Below, one piece after another: positions 24,386-35,915 of a DNA stretch of 64,000 nt; the stretch's first letter is position 1; every line of letters starts with the position of its first letter. This stretch comes from Acanthacorydalis orientalis. Taxonomy: Eukaryota > Arthropoda > Insecta > Megaloptera > Corydalidae. The notes beneath the pieces were generated by a model. It made no database searches. It saw only the letters and a program-made list of their open reading frames with translations, and was not told the origin of the DNA. The stretch lies in assembly GCA_034766995.1 (NCBI GenBank), contig CM068314.1, positions 10,694,201 to 10,758,200 on the forward strand, in the 5' to 3' direction. Made by a program: the position numbers and the translations under genes.

Positions 24386-25656
24386 TTTACGTGACGTCCA
24401 TCTGCACTATCTAACTACATATACAATCGTCATTCATGTGCATATTACATAAAAATAATCATTACATGTACACATGAATGTCAGTGTATGAAATAGAGGA
24501 GTATTAAAGTCTTTGTTCGATGTTACATTAGTAAATTACTAGGAAAATTCTATTCAATTAGCATGTTTTTTCAGTTAAATCAATATAGTTTTCGAATACA
24601 TAATCCTTTTGAATTAAAAAAAAGTAAACAATGCATCAAACAAATACACTACAATAAATAAAACGAGTAATAGTTGCTTTTATTTTAAATAGATGGTTTT
24701 AATTAAAGAAAAAAAGTGATCATCGACCATATTTTTTTATCTCTCAAACAGAACTTTTTTTTGAATCAAAAGTAATTTCAATATAAACCGAATAATACAT
24801 TAAATACTACATATATTTGTACAAAAACAACTTGTATAAAAAATTAATTGAATTATGATAAAACAATTAAAAAGTTCAATATCATAAAAATACCTCTTAA
24901 AAATAATATAAGCTTACTTGAAATTCATATTTTATGAAACGTGATATTGGAGAACTGTAAAGAAAATCCGATGGATTTGTATTAAATAGATTTTGATAGT
25001 CTCATAAATTTGATAGTCTTCTTTAAAGTCGAAGACATTTTCAAGACGAATAAACACTAAAAACTCACAAATTTATATATAATACTGATACGGTGTGGAT
25101 AGATGAACCCATAAATGAATATAAAATACATTTATTGCATTCAATATTATTTTGGATTTAAATATATAATTTTCTCTTCTGTGAAATGGAAGGAAAAAGA
25201 TTACAGATTGATATTAAATTGATATTATTCCACTTCTTGACCTTTGATTCCACAATATCAATTCCTCCTTTTATATACATAGGGCTTCTCGCTATTTTAA
25301 TGTAGAAATACGTCTTTATTTTATTATATGTAAGTATATGATCAATATTCAATTTTATGAACTGAATTCTGGTCATTTTCTTCCATTTATAAAAAGTATA
25401 GAGACAGAAGCTTATCTACATTTTAAAGGAAATAAAATGGTAATTAATTTTGTTATTAAAAATATTTTCTCTTCTTGATCATAATGATATATTATTATTA
25501 TTATGAGTAATCATCATTATGTATCATGATTCTCTATCGTGATATATTTTTTTGAAGATAAAAAATTATAAAAGACAAAAAAGTCGTTGTAGAATTTCTT
25601 AAAAAGAATATTTTTTAATATAGATCTAACATTATTTCAAAATAGAAGATATGTAA

Positions 25657-25658
<2 letters not shown>
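24386..25658. other. AT-rich intergenic DNA, no gene seen
   Basis: I found no feature to support. A 72-codon frame at 25,158-25,376 on the - strand has no recognisable content. Confidence 0.5.

Positions 25659-25710
<52 letters not shown>
25659..25710. repeat. (AT)n microsatellite forming the 3' tail of an RTE-like element
   Basis: The AT run starts where the RTE-like sequence ends on the - strand. RTE retrotransposons often end in short tandem repeats, so this tract may have been seeded by the insertion. Confidence 0.85.
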
Positions 25711-25713
<3 letters not shown>

Positions 25714-26479
25714 CAGCAGCAACTTCTGTCAATCCACTGCTGTATAAAGGCCTCGTCCATGATTTTCCATTTTGTTCGATTCAATGTCTTTCTTTACACT
25801 GGTTTCCTATAAAATTTTTAATTTTATATTCATCATATTTTTAATTATTCATTTGTCTCTTTCTTAGTCTTTTTATATTTCTCGGTTCTCAGTTAATAAT
25901 TTCTGTTGTCCATCGGTTGTTTTCTCTTCGTACAACATACCCCATCCATCTCCATTTCAGACTCTTTACACTTATTACATCTGTGACTCCTGTTTGTCTT
26001 CGTATCCATTCTATTCTTTTCCTGTCTCTTCTTATTGTTCCTAGCATACATCTTTTCATACTTCTCTGTGTTGTTTGGAATCTCTGAATAATTTCGACAT
26101 TAAGCACCCATGTTTCGCTGTTATAGGTAAGGACTGATAGTATAGAATTATCAAACACTTTTTTCCTCAAACAGAGTGGAATTTTTAATTAAAATATCGA
26201 GGCGTTTTATCCAAATGTGTGCTCCATCCCATTTTTATTCTCCTGTTTACATCTCCAATAAATGATCAATCTTTTTTAATAAGTTGACCTAGATAGACAT
26301 ACTTTGTAACTTCAACTAATTCTCTTCTTTTAATTTCAATTTTCTTCGGGCAGACAAATCCATTGAATAAAACTTTTATTTTGGCGTGGTTCATGTTTAT
26401 GCCAATTTTTAGACTGGAATCATCTAATTTTTCTATTATTTATTCGGAGATGACTTCATCGTTCACCTTTTATTTAGAC
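25711..26479 (-). pseudogene. RTE-like non-LTR retrotransposon, 3' end of reverse transcriptase ORF
   Basis: The - strand encodes, in broken frames, MNHAKIKVLFNG and YVYLGQLI, then an open segment (25,889-26,170) reading NSILSVLTYNSETWVLN, IIQRFQTTQRSMKRCMLG and VKSLKWRWMGYVVRRENN. The final part reads KWKIMDEAFIQQWID. This order matches the region after the polymerase core in RTE/BovB-type and related elements (LTYGAETW, QRAMERAMLG, KLKWQWAGHVAR, LGEAYVQQW). The 5' portion, with endonuclease and polymerase core, is absent, as in typical 5'-truncated copies. Stops and frameshifts show it is dead. Confidence 0.85.
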
Positions 26480-26486
26480 TAATATA

Positions 26487-26517
<31 letters not shown>

Positions 26518-27208
26518 AATATATATGAAGAATATGATTAACTATTGTTCATCTAAACGTTTGATACATAAATCAATAATCTTAAAAGATTGAATATCAA
26601 ATAAATAATTTTGTAATACTTTAGGCATGTAATATATTCTCTGTCAACTAAATTGGATTAAATTGTAAAAATAAGTTTCATCGGCAGACCACGAAAAATT
26701 GCTACACAATTATTCCTAATGGCCGAAAAAACAAGCAATATTAGTGGCACAAGTCAGAATCCCTAGTACTCAATACTCATACACAAAGATTAAGATAATG
26801 TCAACCGTTTGCATAAGACTTGTATTTCTTATATAAACAGAAATATCTGAAAAATTACTATCTTTTTTAAAATTTTTAGGACTTTTAAACAAAATGAGAT
26901 TTTAAAATAGTAGCTCTTAATAAATTTTCGTAAAATAACCCATATTTTTTAGAAGAAAACATAAGAAAAACGTTAAATATTATTAATATAATTTGTAAAT
27001 TACCCTCAAACCATATTGAAATCTACCAATATTATATGTATAGAATATATATTATACTCTATAACGCATATTTCCTAGTTTACCAGTTTTGAGGGTGTCA
27101 AACTGAATATTGAAACGTTGAAAACAATTTAATTAACAGTCCACACTAAACAGTATATATTATAATATTAAATAAATACCCTATACATACACACTTATTT
27201 ATATACGA

Positions 27209-27209
<1 letters not shown>
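26480..27209. other. AT-rich intergenic DNA, no gene seen
   Basis: A short (AT)n-(AAT)n run at 26,481-26,516 flanks the 5' end of the RTE fragment. Nothing else was recognised. Confidence 0.5.

Positions 27210-27267
<58 letters not shown>
27210..27267. repeat. (AT)n microsatellite
   Basis: Pure AT run. Confidence 0.95.
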
Positions 27268-27269
<2 letters not shown>

Positions 27270-27488
27270 CGATATCTATAAAGCATATCATTAATTTAAA
27301 CTTAATTAACAATTTTGACAAAGATTTAAAAGTATCTCCTAAGTTTGTAGAGTAGACTTTATGTTTATGCTGTAAACTTCAGATTGTGAAAAATAAACTT
27401 TAATACAAGTAATTATATTTGAAACATCGAAAGTTTCTAGAATATAGAATATTTTTTTGAAAAAAAAAATACTATTTGAGAAATAATT

Positions 27489-27490
<2 letters not shown>

Positions 27491-27543
<53 letters not shown>

Positions 27544-27583
27544 ATAATATGTGTATAATAATTTATTATATATATATATATAT
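27491..27583. repeat. Duplicated (AT)n block
   Basis: Two AT runs, each preceded by AATAATTTATTATATATAT, suggest a local tandem duplication that included the flank. Confidence 0.85.
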
Positions 27584-27721
27584 TTTGTGATGCTTCAAAT
27601 TATTTTTGATTTTATTATTAATAAAGGAAGTCCAACATGTTATCAGTATTGTGTAAAAATATAATAAACTTTAACTCAAAATTGACAGAAATATAATTTT
27701 ATTTCTATAACTATGCATTTT

Positions 27722-27789
27722 TGGTTTAAATTGTCTGGCATTTTCCGTAAATTTATGAAAATTTCTGGCGCTAGCACTCAAAGAGTTAA
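27722..27789 (-). mobile_element. Single end of a piggyBac-like TTAA element
   Basis: On the - strand the sequence begins TTAACTCTTTGAGTGC, GCGCCAGAAATTTTC and then AATGCCAGACAATTTAAAC, a layout typical of piggyBac-type termini at a TTAA site. I could not find the matching opposite end. Confidence 0.35.
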
Positions 27790-28019
27790 TAGCTTTCTTA
27801 ATTTTAAAATTGTGTACTTTGTAAAGAAATATATCAATTAGTTGACATTCTTCTATTTTATAAACCCTTTTATGATATGTGTTTGCGAATGCATTTATTA
27901 ATGATTACATTGACTGCAATGAAATAGTATTAAATAACAAAACATTTGCTTAAAACAAACCTTAGAGCATTAGTCAAATTCAAATTATAATGTATTCCAG
28001 TGTATATTGTGTCTGAGAC

Positions 28020-28620
28020 TGGTTTGTTTTAACATGTATGCGAAAACGAGCACAGAGCATGTTTACATCTGTCTCTGTGGAAGCAAATAGCAGTAGTTGT
28101 TGCCGTCGTAATATCCGTCTAGTAGAGTACACGACGTTTATTCATGTTTCAAGTGCATCCGTAATGCATGGCGCCTGCAGTGGCGTCTTTCTTCGATCGA
28201 GACGACGAACGAACACCGCCATCGGACTACACGACGCCACCGTCAACACAACCACAGTCGACCGCACGCTACGAAATTACTTCCGCCCAATTTCCCGACC
28301 GTCGCGGTGAAAGGATTATTCCATGCTACGGATATTTCTCGATGTGCGAAAGCTTTGACGCTCGTTAGGCCGCCGGAATAAAGACGCAAGAATCCCTCCT
28401 GATCGTGTAACATTTTACGGCCACGCTCTGTGACAAAGATACGACCGATACGGGCCATTGAGTATGTGAACACCGACGTATTTATTGTACACACAACGAC
28501 CGACACCATTCAACAGCGATAATCGCGGTAATGCTTAAATCTAAAATCATTACGATGTCCGGTACACGCATGCATGACTACACCAGGCTTACATACGCAT
28601 ACGTGTAGGAAGAGTGAGAA
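28020..28620. promoter_or_regulatory. CpG-rich island, unknown (candidate promoter or enhancer)
   Basis: A strongly CpG-rich stretch (TTGCCGTCGTAATATCCGTC, GACCGATACGGGCC). Short frames on both strands (for example 28,168-28,368 on + and 28,243-28,509 on -) overlap and carry no known domain. A CpG-rich promoter or regulatory element is possible; no adjacent exon was found. Confidence 0.3.
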
Positions 28621-29054
28621 AGATGTAAACAAATAATTTGGAAGAAATAAAGTAGACGGTTTTTATCAAATTTAAAAAATCGGAAAAAATTAGATCTACT
28701 TCTACAAGAATAAATCAGAACCATAATTGAATAAAAATATTACACATCAGAAAGTTTAGTATTGCTGGTTTAATAATAAAAGTGGATATCTTTTTTTTTG
28801 AAAATTAATATTGCATCGAATTAAGTTACGAGGCAGACAAAAAAATCACTATTTTTTAACACGAACCAGATTAAATTTATTGTTGAATAAAATAACCAAG
28901 CTTCAATCGCTTTTTTGAAATAAAAACTAACGTGGTAAATTATTTTCATTAATTTTATTATACAATTTAGCAGTTAAATTGCCCTTCTGATATTTTTTTC
29001 TGGTAAAAACTATTCATATTGAAATTGTGTTCCATGATATTATTCAATTACATC
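28621..29054. other. AT-rich intergenic DNA, no gene seen
   Basis: Nothing recognised. Confidence 0.5.
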
Positions 29055-30055
29055 TACGAGGGTCGTTTGATAAGTTTGGTAAATTTATATGATATGAAGC
29101 CACCATTCATTTGGTAACGTTACGGCTAGCAAGTGTCACTTTTCAAACTAGCATAGGCAAAATTTCAGTCAGAAGCGACGCGTTGTCCATATGTTTGGAG
29201 CAAGCACTGTAGCAGTTTCAGTAAAAATGAAAAAAAAATAACTGGCCTTTTTTCGTCGATTTCAAAGCAGTAGAGAACGATTGGTAAAAGTGCGCCGAAG
29301 TAGGCTAAGACCATTTTGTCGGCTGTGAAGGTGACAAAATGGCCACTGTTTTTTTGGTTTCCCAAGGAATCATCCAGATCGACTACCTTACGAAGGGAAA
29401 ACTGATAACAGGAGTCTATTGTGCAACATTATTGAACCGTTTGAAAGCTGAAACGAAAACAACCACGATTGGCTCACAAAAAAGTGATTCTTCACCAGAA
29501 CAACGTGCTGTTCCTCAAATCGACCGTCGCATTAGCAAAACTTTGCCGGGTGGGAAGATGATGGCCACTGTTTTTTGGGATACCCAAGAAACCATACTGA
29601 TTGACACTTAACGAAGGAAAAAACGATAACAAGACCCTATTATCCAACATTATAAAACCGTTTAAAAGAAAAGATGAAACAAAAACGGCCAAGATTACCG
29701 CACAATAAAGTGTTTTTCATCAGGAAAACGCGTCGTCTCAAAAATCTAACGTCACAATGGAAAAATTGCACGAATTAGGCACTTAATTGATTCCTCATCC
29801 ACCATACTCTCCGAATTTGGTCCCGTGCTACTTTTTCCTCTTCCTAAACTTGAAAATTTGGCTCGGTGAGAAGAAATTCTCGTCGAATGTAGATATCATC
29901 GCAACCATCAGTGCGAATTTTGCAGACTCGCTGGACAAAGTGTATAACCCTCAATGAAGACTACTTAAAAAAATAAAATAGATTTTTTCAAAAAAAAAAA
30001 AAAAAAAAAAACAGTGTTTAACTTGCTTTTTTACCATGCTTATCAAACGACCCAC
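29055..30055 (+). mobile_element. Mariner element, family M3, about 1 kb, with terminal repeats
   Basis: The left terminal repeat TACGAGGGTCGTTTGATAAG and the right one, reverse complement GTGGGTCGTTTGATAAGC, match over GGTCGTTTGATAAG. Mariners are usually about 1.3 kb; this copy has lost the transposase N-terminal half. Confidence 0.85.
29225..29985 (+). pseudogene. Mariner transposase catalytic domain, internally duplicated and broken
   Basis: The translation shows MATVFLVSQGIIQIDYLTKG, KLITGVYCATLLNRLKAE, then in another frame HQNNVLFLKSTVALAKL. It next jumps back to GGKMMATVFWDTQ and repeats the block in degenerate form, continuing to HPPYSPNL-like and LKIWLGEKKFSSN-like parts in shifted frames. 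In intact mariners MATVFWD, HQDNAP and PPYSPDLAP carry the catalytic aspartates; here HQDN is HQNN in the first copy. The duplicated unit is about 228 bp (29,336-29,563 against 29,564 onward), and the two units are clearly diverged. Stops and frameshifts exclude function. Confidence 0.85.
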
Positions 30056-30383
30056 ATGTGTTTCGATGAACACAGTATAACATTTTAACGAAAATATAAA
30101 AAAAAATAGCATGTCAAAATATTTTCATAAAATTTGTTTATAAAATGAAATAAAATATACACACTTTTATAATTACTCATATCCAAACAATCAATTCACG
30201 GTACATTTCATTATAATATAACGAGTGAATAAATTCAGTCATCTCGTAAAAGTGTGCATCAAAATTTGATTAGTACATATAATAGTTATAAAAAGAGAAC
30301 ATCTTCCGTTATCATTTTTTTTATATATCGAAATACATTATTTCACAATACATAAAAAAAAAACAGTGTTTAAAAAAAGTCCC
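30056..30383. other. AT-rich spacer, no gene seen
   Basis: Low-complexity sequence between two mariner remnants. Confidence 0.5.
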
Positions 30384-30740
30384 GTGAATAGACATTTGTC
30401 ACGCTTTTCACGCTATAAACTTGTCACATTTGAATTGCCACTTTCTGAAGATGTCAGAAAAGCGGATGTTTGATAGCCTATTCAAAACACCTATTGCCGC
30501 GTTGTTCGGCTCGTCATTATGTCAAAATGATATAGCCGGCGTAGATCTTTTCTCACTTCCCGAAATAGAAAAAGTCACGCGGACCGAAATCTGACGAATA
30601 ACATCGGTGACATATGTTTTCGATGCCTATATCCACAATTGTTCGTTGACTGATGCGATAACGATTCAACCGCATCGTCATAAAGTCATGTCTATTCGCG
30701 CATTATCTTCTAATAAAACAGTGGAGCGTTTCTTCACAAA
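30384..30740 (-). pseudogene. Mariner transposase C-terminal remnant, interrupted by a piggyBac-like element
   Basis: Broken - strand frames show LLEDNAR, then YSSDFGPRDFFYFGK, then VLNRLSNIRFSDIFRKWQF. These align in order with the second and third catalytic blocks of mariner transposases (HDNAR and PPYSPDLAPSDFFLFGK) and the C-terminal tail. It stops at the TTAA of the piggyBac-like insertion at 30,741 and may continue in 31,469-31,680. The family differs from the + strand remnant at 31,681. Confidence 0.55.
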
Positions 30741-30940
30741 TTAACACGTTGAATGCCATGGGGGTCACCGGTGACCGGCACTAAGGATGTCGTAGCGCTG
30801 CGAGGTCACCAGTGACCGGCGAAGCCAGGATTACTAGAAGCACATAATTCGAGTAAATTTCAATGCTTTTAGATTTTTCAATATTATCATCATTACTACA
30901 ATGGTGTGAAGAAATTAATGCTATGTAGAACATATAAAAA

Positions 30941-30994
<54 letters not shown>

Positions 30995-31468
30995 ATATAT
31001 ATAACATGTATGCTTAAATATTATGCGCTCATATTGCGATGTGCCATATTAAAACACTCCAAACAGAGAAAAGGTGAACAAGTACAGTCTCCACAATTTG
31101 TCAGAACTTTTTTGGTACAGTTTTTTGCCTTTGTCTTACCTAGATTTTTTGAATATTTTTCATAATATATTTTACAAAATCGTCGCGTGGTCTTAACTTT
31201 TCCCGGATTATTTTTATTTCATGGTAATGTTTTCTCGGTAGATAACAAACTATTGCAAAAAAAAAAAAAATCGTGCGAAAACAAATAAATGCATTTTAAC
31301 GCCGCATAGGTCACCGGGGACCCCAGTAAGATAAATGCATGACATGATTACACACTTTAACTTATCTGTTTTAAATAATATTTCAACATAATATGTAACA
31401 CATAATAACAAATCTACCTGGCTCCACGGGCAAGTCATATAAAATTACCGTTGCATTCAACGTGTTAA
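30741..31468 (-). mobile_element. piggyBac-like element flanked by TTAA
   Basis: TTAA at 30,741-30,744 and 31,465-31,468 frame an element with 12-bp inverted ends CACGTTGAATGC. Inside the left end GGTCACCGGTGACC (30,763-30,776) is a perfect 14-bp palindrome, echoed by GGTCACCAGTGACC and, near the right end, GGTCACCGGGGACC. A - strand remnant (31,020-31,185) reads KNCTKKVLTNCGDCTCSPF then LCLECF, like the cysteine-rich C-terminal domain of piggyBac transposases. The core transposase is missing. Confidence 0.85.
30946..31002. repeat. (AT)n microsatellite inside the piggyBac-like element
   Basis: AT run with one TTT interruption. Confidence 0.95.
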
Positions 31469-31680
31469 GAATACTACATTTTATAATCGAATATCTTGTC
31501 AATGATGAATAAAACAAAACATCTGGTTACATATTCAGACACAACACTTTTAAGGCGGACGTTTCAGGTGCCGGACTTTCTTTATCTCCGGGATACATTC
31601 TGCAGTTACTCAGTCGGCAGTAACCGATCTAAAACGCATTAATGATAATTGATCCATAAGGAATTTGAGCATGAATGACA

Positions 31681-32036
31681 ATTAACAGTGCATTCTACGT
31701 TTAAGTGATGGAGATATTGCATCGCATTTCTCGAGTTCAACTGTAATTTCGAGAAGATTTGGTTCTTGTTGCATGACAATCCATCTAACCATTCTGCACT
31801 GGCTGTGAAGTAATTTCTTATAAACTACGGCGTTGTTAAGATCAATCACCCGCCCTATACAGCTGACTTCGCACCAATAGACTTTCTTCTTTTTCCTAAA
31901 GTGTAAAGTGCTCTCAAAAGGAAACGATTTCAAGAGATAGAAGATATTAAGAAAAATGTAACCACTGAATTAAAAGCATTTTTTCGGACACCTTTGTAGA
32001 CTGTTTTCAGAAATTTTTCTAATTGTAAAGAAACGT
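31681..32036 (+). pseudogene. Mariner transposase C-terminal remnant
   Basis: One frame with three stops reads WFLLHDNPSNHSALAVK, stop, NYGVVKINHPPYTADFAPID, FLLFPKV, stop, KRKRFQEIEDIKKNVTTELK. HDN and the D in ADFAPIDF correspond to the second and third catalytic aspartates of DD34D mariner transposases. The N-terminal half is absent. Confidence 0.8.
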
Positions 32037-32137
32037 TTTGAAAGAAATGGCGATTGGTTTGAATAAATATCAAATATTTTTCATGTTTCTTTTCATTGTG
32101 CCAATACTGCCAAACCTCTTATATATGCGACAATCAA

Positions 32138-32252
32138 AAATAATAGACATTAATTTATTGAACATTTTTGATCAGAAAAATGTTACCGTTTGTGGATATA
32201 TAAAAGAATTCATTAGTGAATGTGAGTTTAACCACAACGTCATAACTCTATT
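32138..32252. mobile_element. Palindromic repeat family 1, copy E (right arm)
   Basis: AATTTATTGAACATTTTTG, ATCAGAAAAATG, GTTTGTGG, GAATTCATTAGTGAATGTGA and TTAACCACAACGTCATAACT follow the family's right arm closely. The left arm is not present. Confidence 0.65.
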
Positions 32253-33052
32253 TTAACGTTTCCGTTCTCACTAACCAAACATATTTTATATAAATACACA
32301 AAATGTTTGAATGTAAGCTGAAAACTTTCAATAATCGGCCAATCGAATTAAAATCTACAAATTCGATAAGAAAATGAATGAATAACCATAACAAAACAAT
32401 AAACATCAAACAGAATGTAAATTGTGATTGTAACAATATGAAATGGTATTTAATCGAAAAATACACAAAACAATATTTCATCGAAAAATCAGTCGTTATA
32501 AATATTTTGCAGGCATGTGAATATACACGTTTACGTGCATTATATACCTTGGCAAATACACACACACGCATATTTATTAATGAATCGGTACGAATTATAT
32601 TTGTTTCGTTTATATATTCGAGCAATACAAATTATCTCTATGCATTTGTAATATCTATATAACATACCGTCAGCAATTTCACAAATCCCGTTTCATGTTT
32701 TAGATTATTGACTTTTTGTTGATACGCGTTATTGCAATTTTTGATACTTGGAACGTTTTATTCAATTGGAATCGGTGTGTAGTTCCAGTACGGAAAATAT
32801 ATGTTTTTTGGGGTTTTAGGTCTTTCCGACAGCTAAGGTCATTAGCGTCCGATACACAGAAAATAGACAATGAGAGATTAAGTCAATAAATATAAATTTA
32901 GTTTTCAACAAGTGACTGTAATATTTGATGTGTACATTTTTTTAAACTTATTTACAATATTTTGTTATTCATTGAAAATGAAAAATTTAAAGTAAATCGT
33001 AAAAAAATTTTTAACAGTGTCGCATAAAAGTAATAAATTTTTCTATCTATAG

Positions 33053-33053
33053 T

Positions 33054-33119
<66 letters not shown>
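33053..33119. repeat. (AC)n(AT)n microsatellite
   Basis: An AC run passes into a long AT run. Confidence 0.95.
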
Positions 33120-33124
<5 letters not shown>

Positions 33125-33745
33125 ACTGATAATACCAAACTTCAGATTATATATTATTTCTCAAAATAGAAAATCGAGTAAGAGCAAAATATAATTTAAG
33201 TATTGTCTATTTCATTTCGATAATATAAAAGTATTTCAATACATATTTATATATATATAGATATATAAATGAGTAATTGTAAAGAATAGTTTAATGCCTT
33301 TCCTTTATTAAATATTGTTTTATCTTTTTCTAACATAAGAAGTTAGTAAATATCTTCATCGTCAATAAAAATTAAATAATGCAGTGTTCAAGATACAAAT
33401 TGTTTACTTTAGACAGTAATGGAAATTACACTTACAAAGAAATGTCATATCTCCATCTCACTTGTGAACAAAAACTGTATTCTTTTCATTGATATCGTAT
33501 TTTGTAACTGCAGTAACACATTAAAGAAATTTATTTTTTTATATAACATATACCAACTAATATGTGCAACAGACTTTTAATAAAAATAGTTAATTATTCA
33601 TAAATATTACATTTCGTATTACCATCTTTGTTGCACTTGTTAGCATAGTAAATGCGATAGATCTATCAGAAAAACTGTCTGAATTTTTTGTAATTTCTAT
33701 TAGAATTTTTTAAAGTGACATCAGACTATTTTTATTATATCTATG

Positions 33746-33746
<1 letters not shown>

Positions 33747-33800
<54 letters not shown>
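33747..33800. repeat. (AT)n microsatellite
   Basis: Pure AT run. Confidence 0.95.
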
Positions 33801-33803
<3 letters not shown>

Positions 33804-34019
33804 TCATTACATTTCAAGCAATTCAAACACAGCAATAATATTTTGTTCTAAACAGCAAGTGCACGTCGATATAAATATTAATATAAAAAATGAAAATAGA
33901 GAAAGATGAAGTGATTAAAGATGAGATAAAGAAAAATATCTTTATATAAAAATTAGAGACATTAAAAAGGATGCAATTTTATAAAAATAGATTCTTCTGT
34001 TTGTTAATGATCTGATTAT

Positions 34020-34172
34020 TACAAAATCACTATCAAAATGCACATAAAAAACAATGAAAAATGAACAATAATTTATATTTTACAATTTATTGAACATTTT
34101 TGATCAGAAAAATATTTTGTAGTAGTAGAGAAAGTAAAAAATACATGTCTACTACTATATTATCTTCTTAAT
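34020..34172. mobile_element. Palindromic repeat family 1, copy F
   Basis: Loop words in reverse orientation (CACTATCAAAATGCACATAA) precede the right-arm block TTTATTGAACATTTTTGATC, AGAAAAATATTTTGTAGTAG. The rest of the arm is lost. Confidence 0.55.
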
Positions 34173-34950
34173 CATATAAAAATACACCAAACAAATTTGA
34201 AAGAAAAACGATATACTTTAAATCTTGATTGTTAATTAATGATCATAAAATATATTTGTGAACTATTAAAGTAATTGAACAAATCGACTCACCTATGTGG
34301 CCATATGATTTATAAAGAGGACTAGCACTACCATCTAGTAGTCAGTAAGTTAAATAAAAATGAACACTTATAGCAAACTACTTATTTCGGCTTATATATT
34401 GAATAAATATATAATCACTATTCAAAATATTATTTTACATATATTAACCTTTAAAATAATTATTTACTTTAAAATTTCGACACAAAAAAGAAACTGTGTA
34501 TAAAATTATATAGATATCTTTTAAAAAATGGTTTGTCGATAAGATAAAATAAAAGAGAATTTATTTTAAAAAAATAGGTTGCTATAAAGAAATAAATATG
34601 GACATATTTTAAAATATTTACAAGATGGGTGAAGATTGTGTGTTTTATCGAAATATGACAATGAAATCGCATAACCTAATTATCGAAATTCAAACTGAGC
34701 TCAGAAATATCATTTAAATTAATAAAATCATTTAAATAGTTAAAATTTAAACATGTAACCATTATCCAAGAAAAATAATAACGAATAAATACTGGACCGC
34801 AATTTTATACAAAATACCAAGAAAACAAGTTAAGAGGAGTTTAATAATTGAATCATTCATTATATAACGTCATGATCTAACATAAACACAGTACTACAAT
34901 TTTCTATGACTGAAATAACACATAAAAGAACCTTCATTGGGCTATATATG

Positions 34951-35001
<51 letters not shown>

Positions 35002-35621
35002 TTTTTGAGACACACTCCCCTGCCTGCATTTTTAATAACTTCTAAAACAAATTTCTAAGCTTATCAAAATAATACAAGAGGGAACGGAATTATTTCCCTG
35101 AAAACAGAATATATGTTCAATGTATTCATCATTATTTAAATTTGAACAGATTATTGAAGAAAAATAAATAATAAAAGATTAAAAAGTGTACTTATTTGAA
35201 CAAACTTGCTGAGAAATATAGATAACTATTTGTTAAATACAGGACAGTGAAAATGTAAAGTTTTTCTAACCAAAAGAAATAAAGAAATGTGAAGTAGTAG
35301 TTAATCTTAATTGGAAGAATTTTAAAAAGTACTTTCTTCAATAGAGGATTATCAAGTGTGTGACATATTAGACTAAATATCAGTTAAATTGGTTTTTCTA
35401 TATTAATATTCTTTAAAATATTTCTATTCGTCTCTCAAATATAAAGAAAATATTTTTTTATTTCATTAAATTACTATTCTTTTAAAGTTATCCCATCTAT
35501 TGCATTGCAAAGTAAAAGTATAATGAAAATAATAATACAAACATGTAAATACTAAAATAAAAACATTTCGATTTTGGAATTAAGTCGTATGTTTTTAAGG
35601 CAATAATATTTAAAAAAAGAA
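34173..35621. other. AT-rich intergenic DNA, no gene seen
   Basis: Contains (AT)n at 34,943-34,999. Nothing else was recognised. Confidence 0.5.
34943..34999. repeat. (AT)n microsatellite
   Basis: AT run with GTATG interruptions at its left edge. Confidence 0.95.
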
Positions 35622-35915
35622 CATGTAATTTTCACAAATGAACTCTTCTTTCCTCCACAAACCACAAATAAATATAGTAATCAAAACTTTTCAATAAATC
35701 ATTATTAATCATTGTTTGTGAGCATTTCTAAGACAATGTCACTATTTTCAGAGCATTAATAAGCAGAACATTTTTGAAATGTTCTCTACTTCGACGCTCC
35801 GACCTTAAAAGCATGCTTCTCTCTTGACTAAATAAAAAAACTGTGGTTTGTGGAGTGAAAAATGAACTTATTTGCGAAAATAACTATCTATAGGTTGAGA
35901 ACTGTACTGTGAAGA
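35622..35915. mobile_element. Palindromic repeat family 1, copy G
   Basis: The left arm (TTTTCACAAATGAACTC, TCCACAAACCACAAATAAA, TCATTATTAATCATTG), loop (AATGTCACTATTTTCAGAGC) and right arm (AACTGTGGTTTGTGGAGTG, AAAAATGAACTTATTTG, GAGAACTGTACTG) are all present, although the inner part of the right arm is missing. Confidence 0.7.

Larger units (their letters stand above)
32253..34019. other. AT-rich intergenic DNA with microsatellites, no gene seen
   Basis: Holds (AC)n(AT)n at 33,053-33,119 and (AT)n at 33,747-33,800. A frame of 125 codons on the - strand at 32,248-32,625 has no recognisable content. Confidence 0.5.

Noticed and set aside
28168..28368. Frame beginning MAPAVASFFDRDDERT as a small protein
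   Set aside because: Overlapping frames are equally open on both strands of this CpG-rich island, and the peptide resembles nothing known.
30421..30740. + strand frame beginning MSEKRMFDSLFK as a gene
   Set aside because: It has an internal stop and lies opposite blocks that match mariner catalytic motifs on the - strand.
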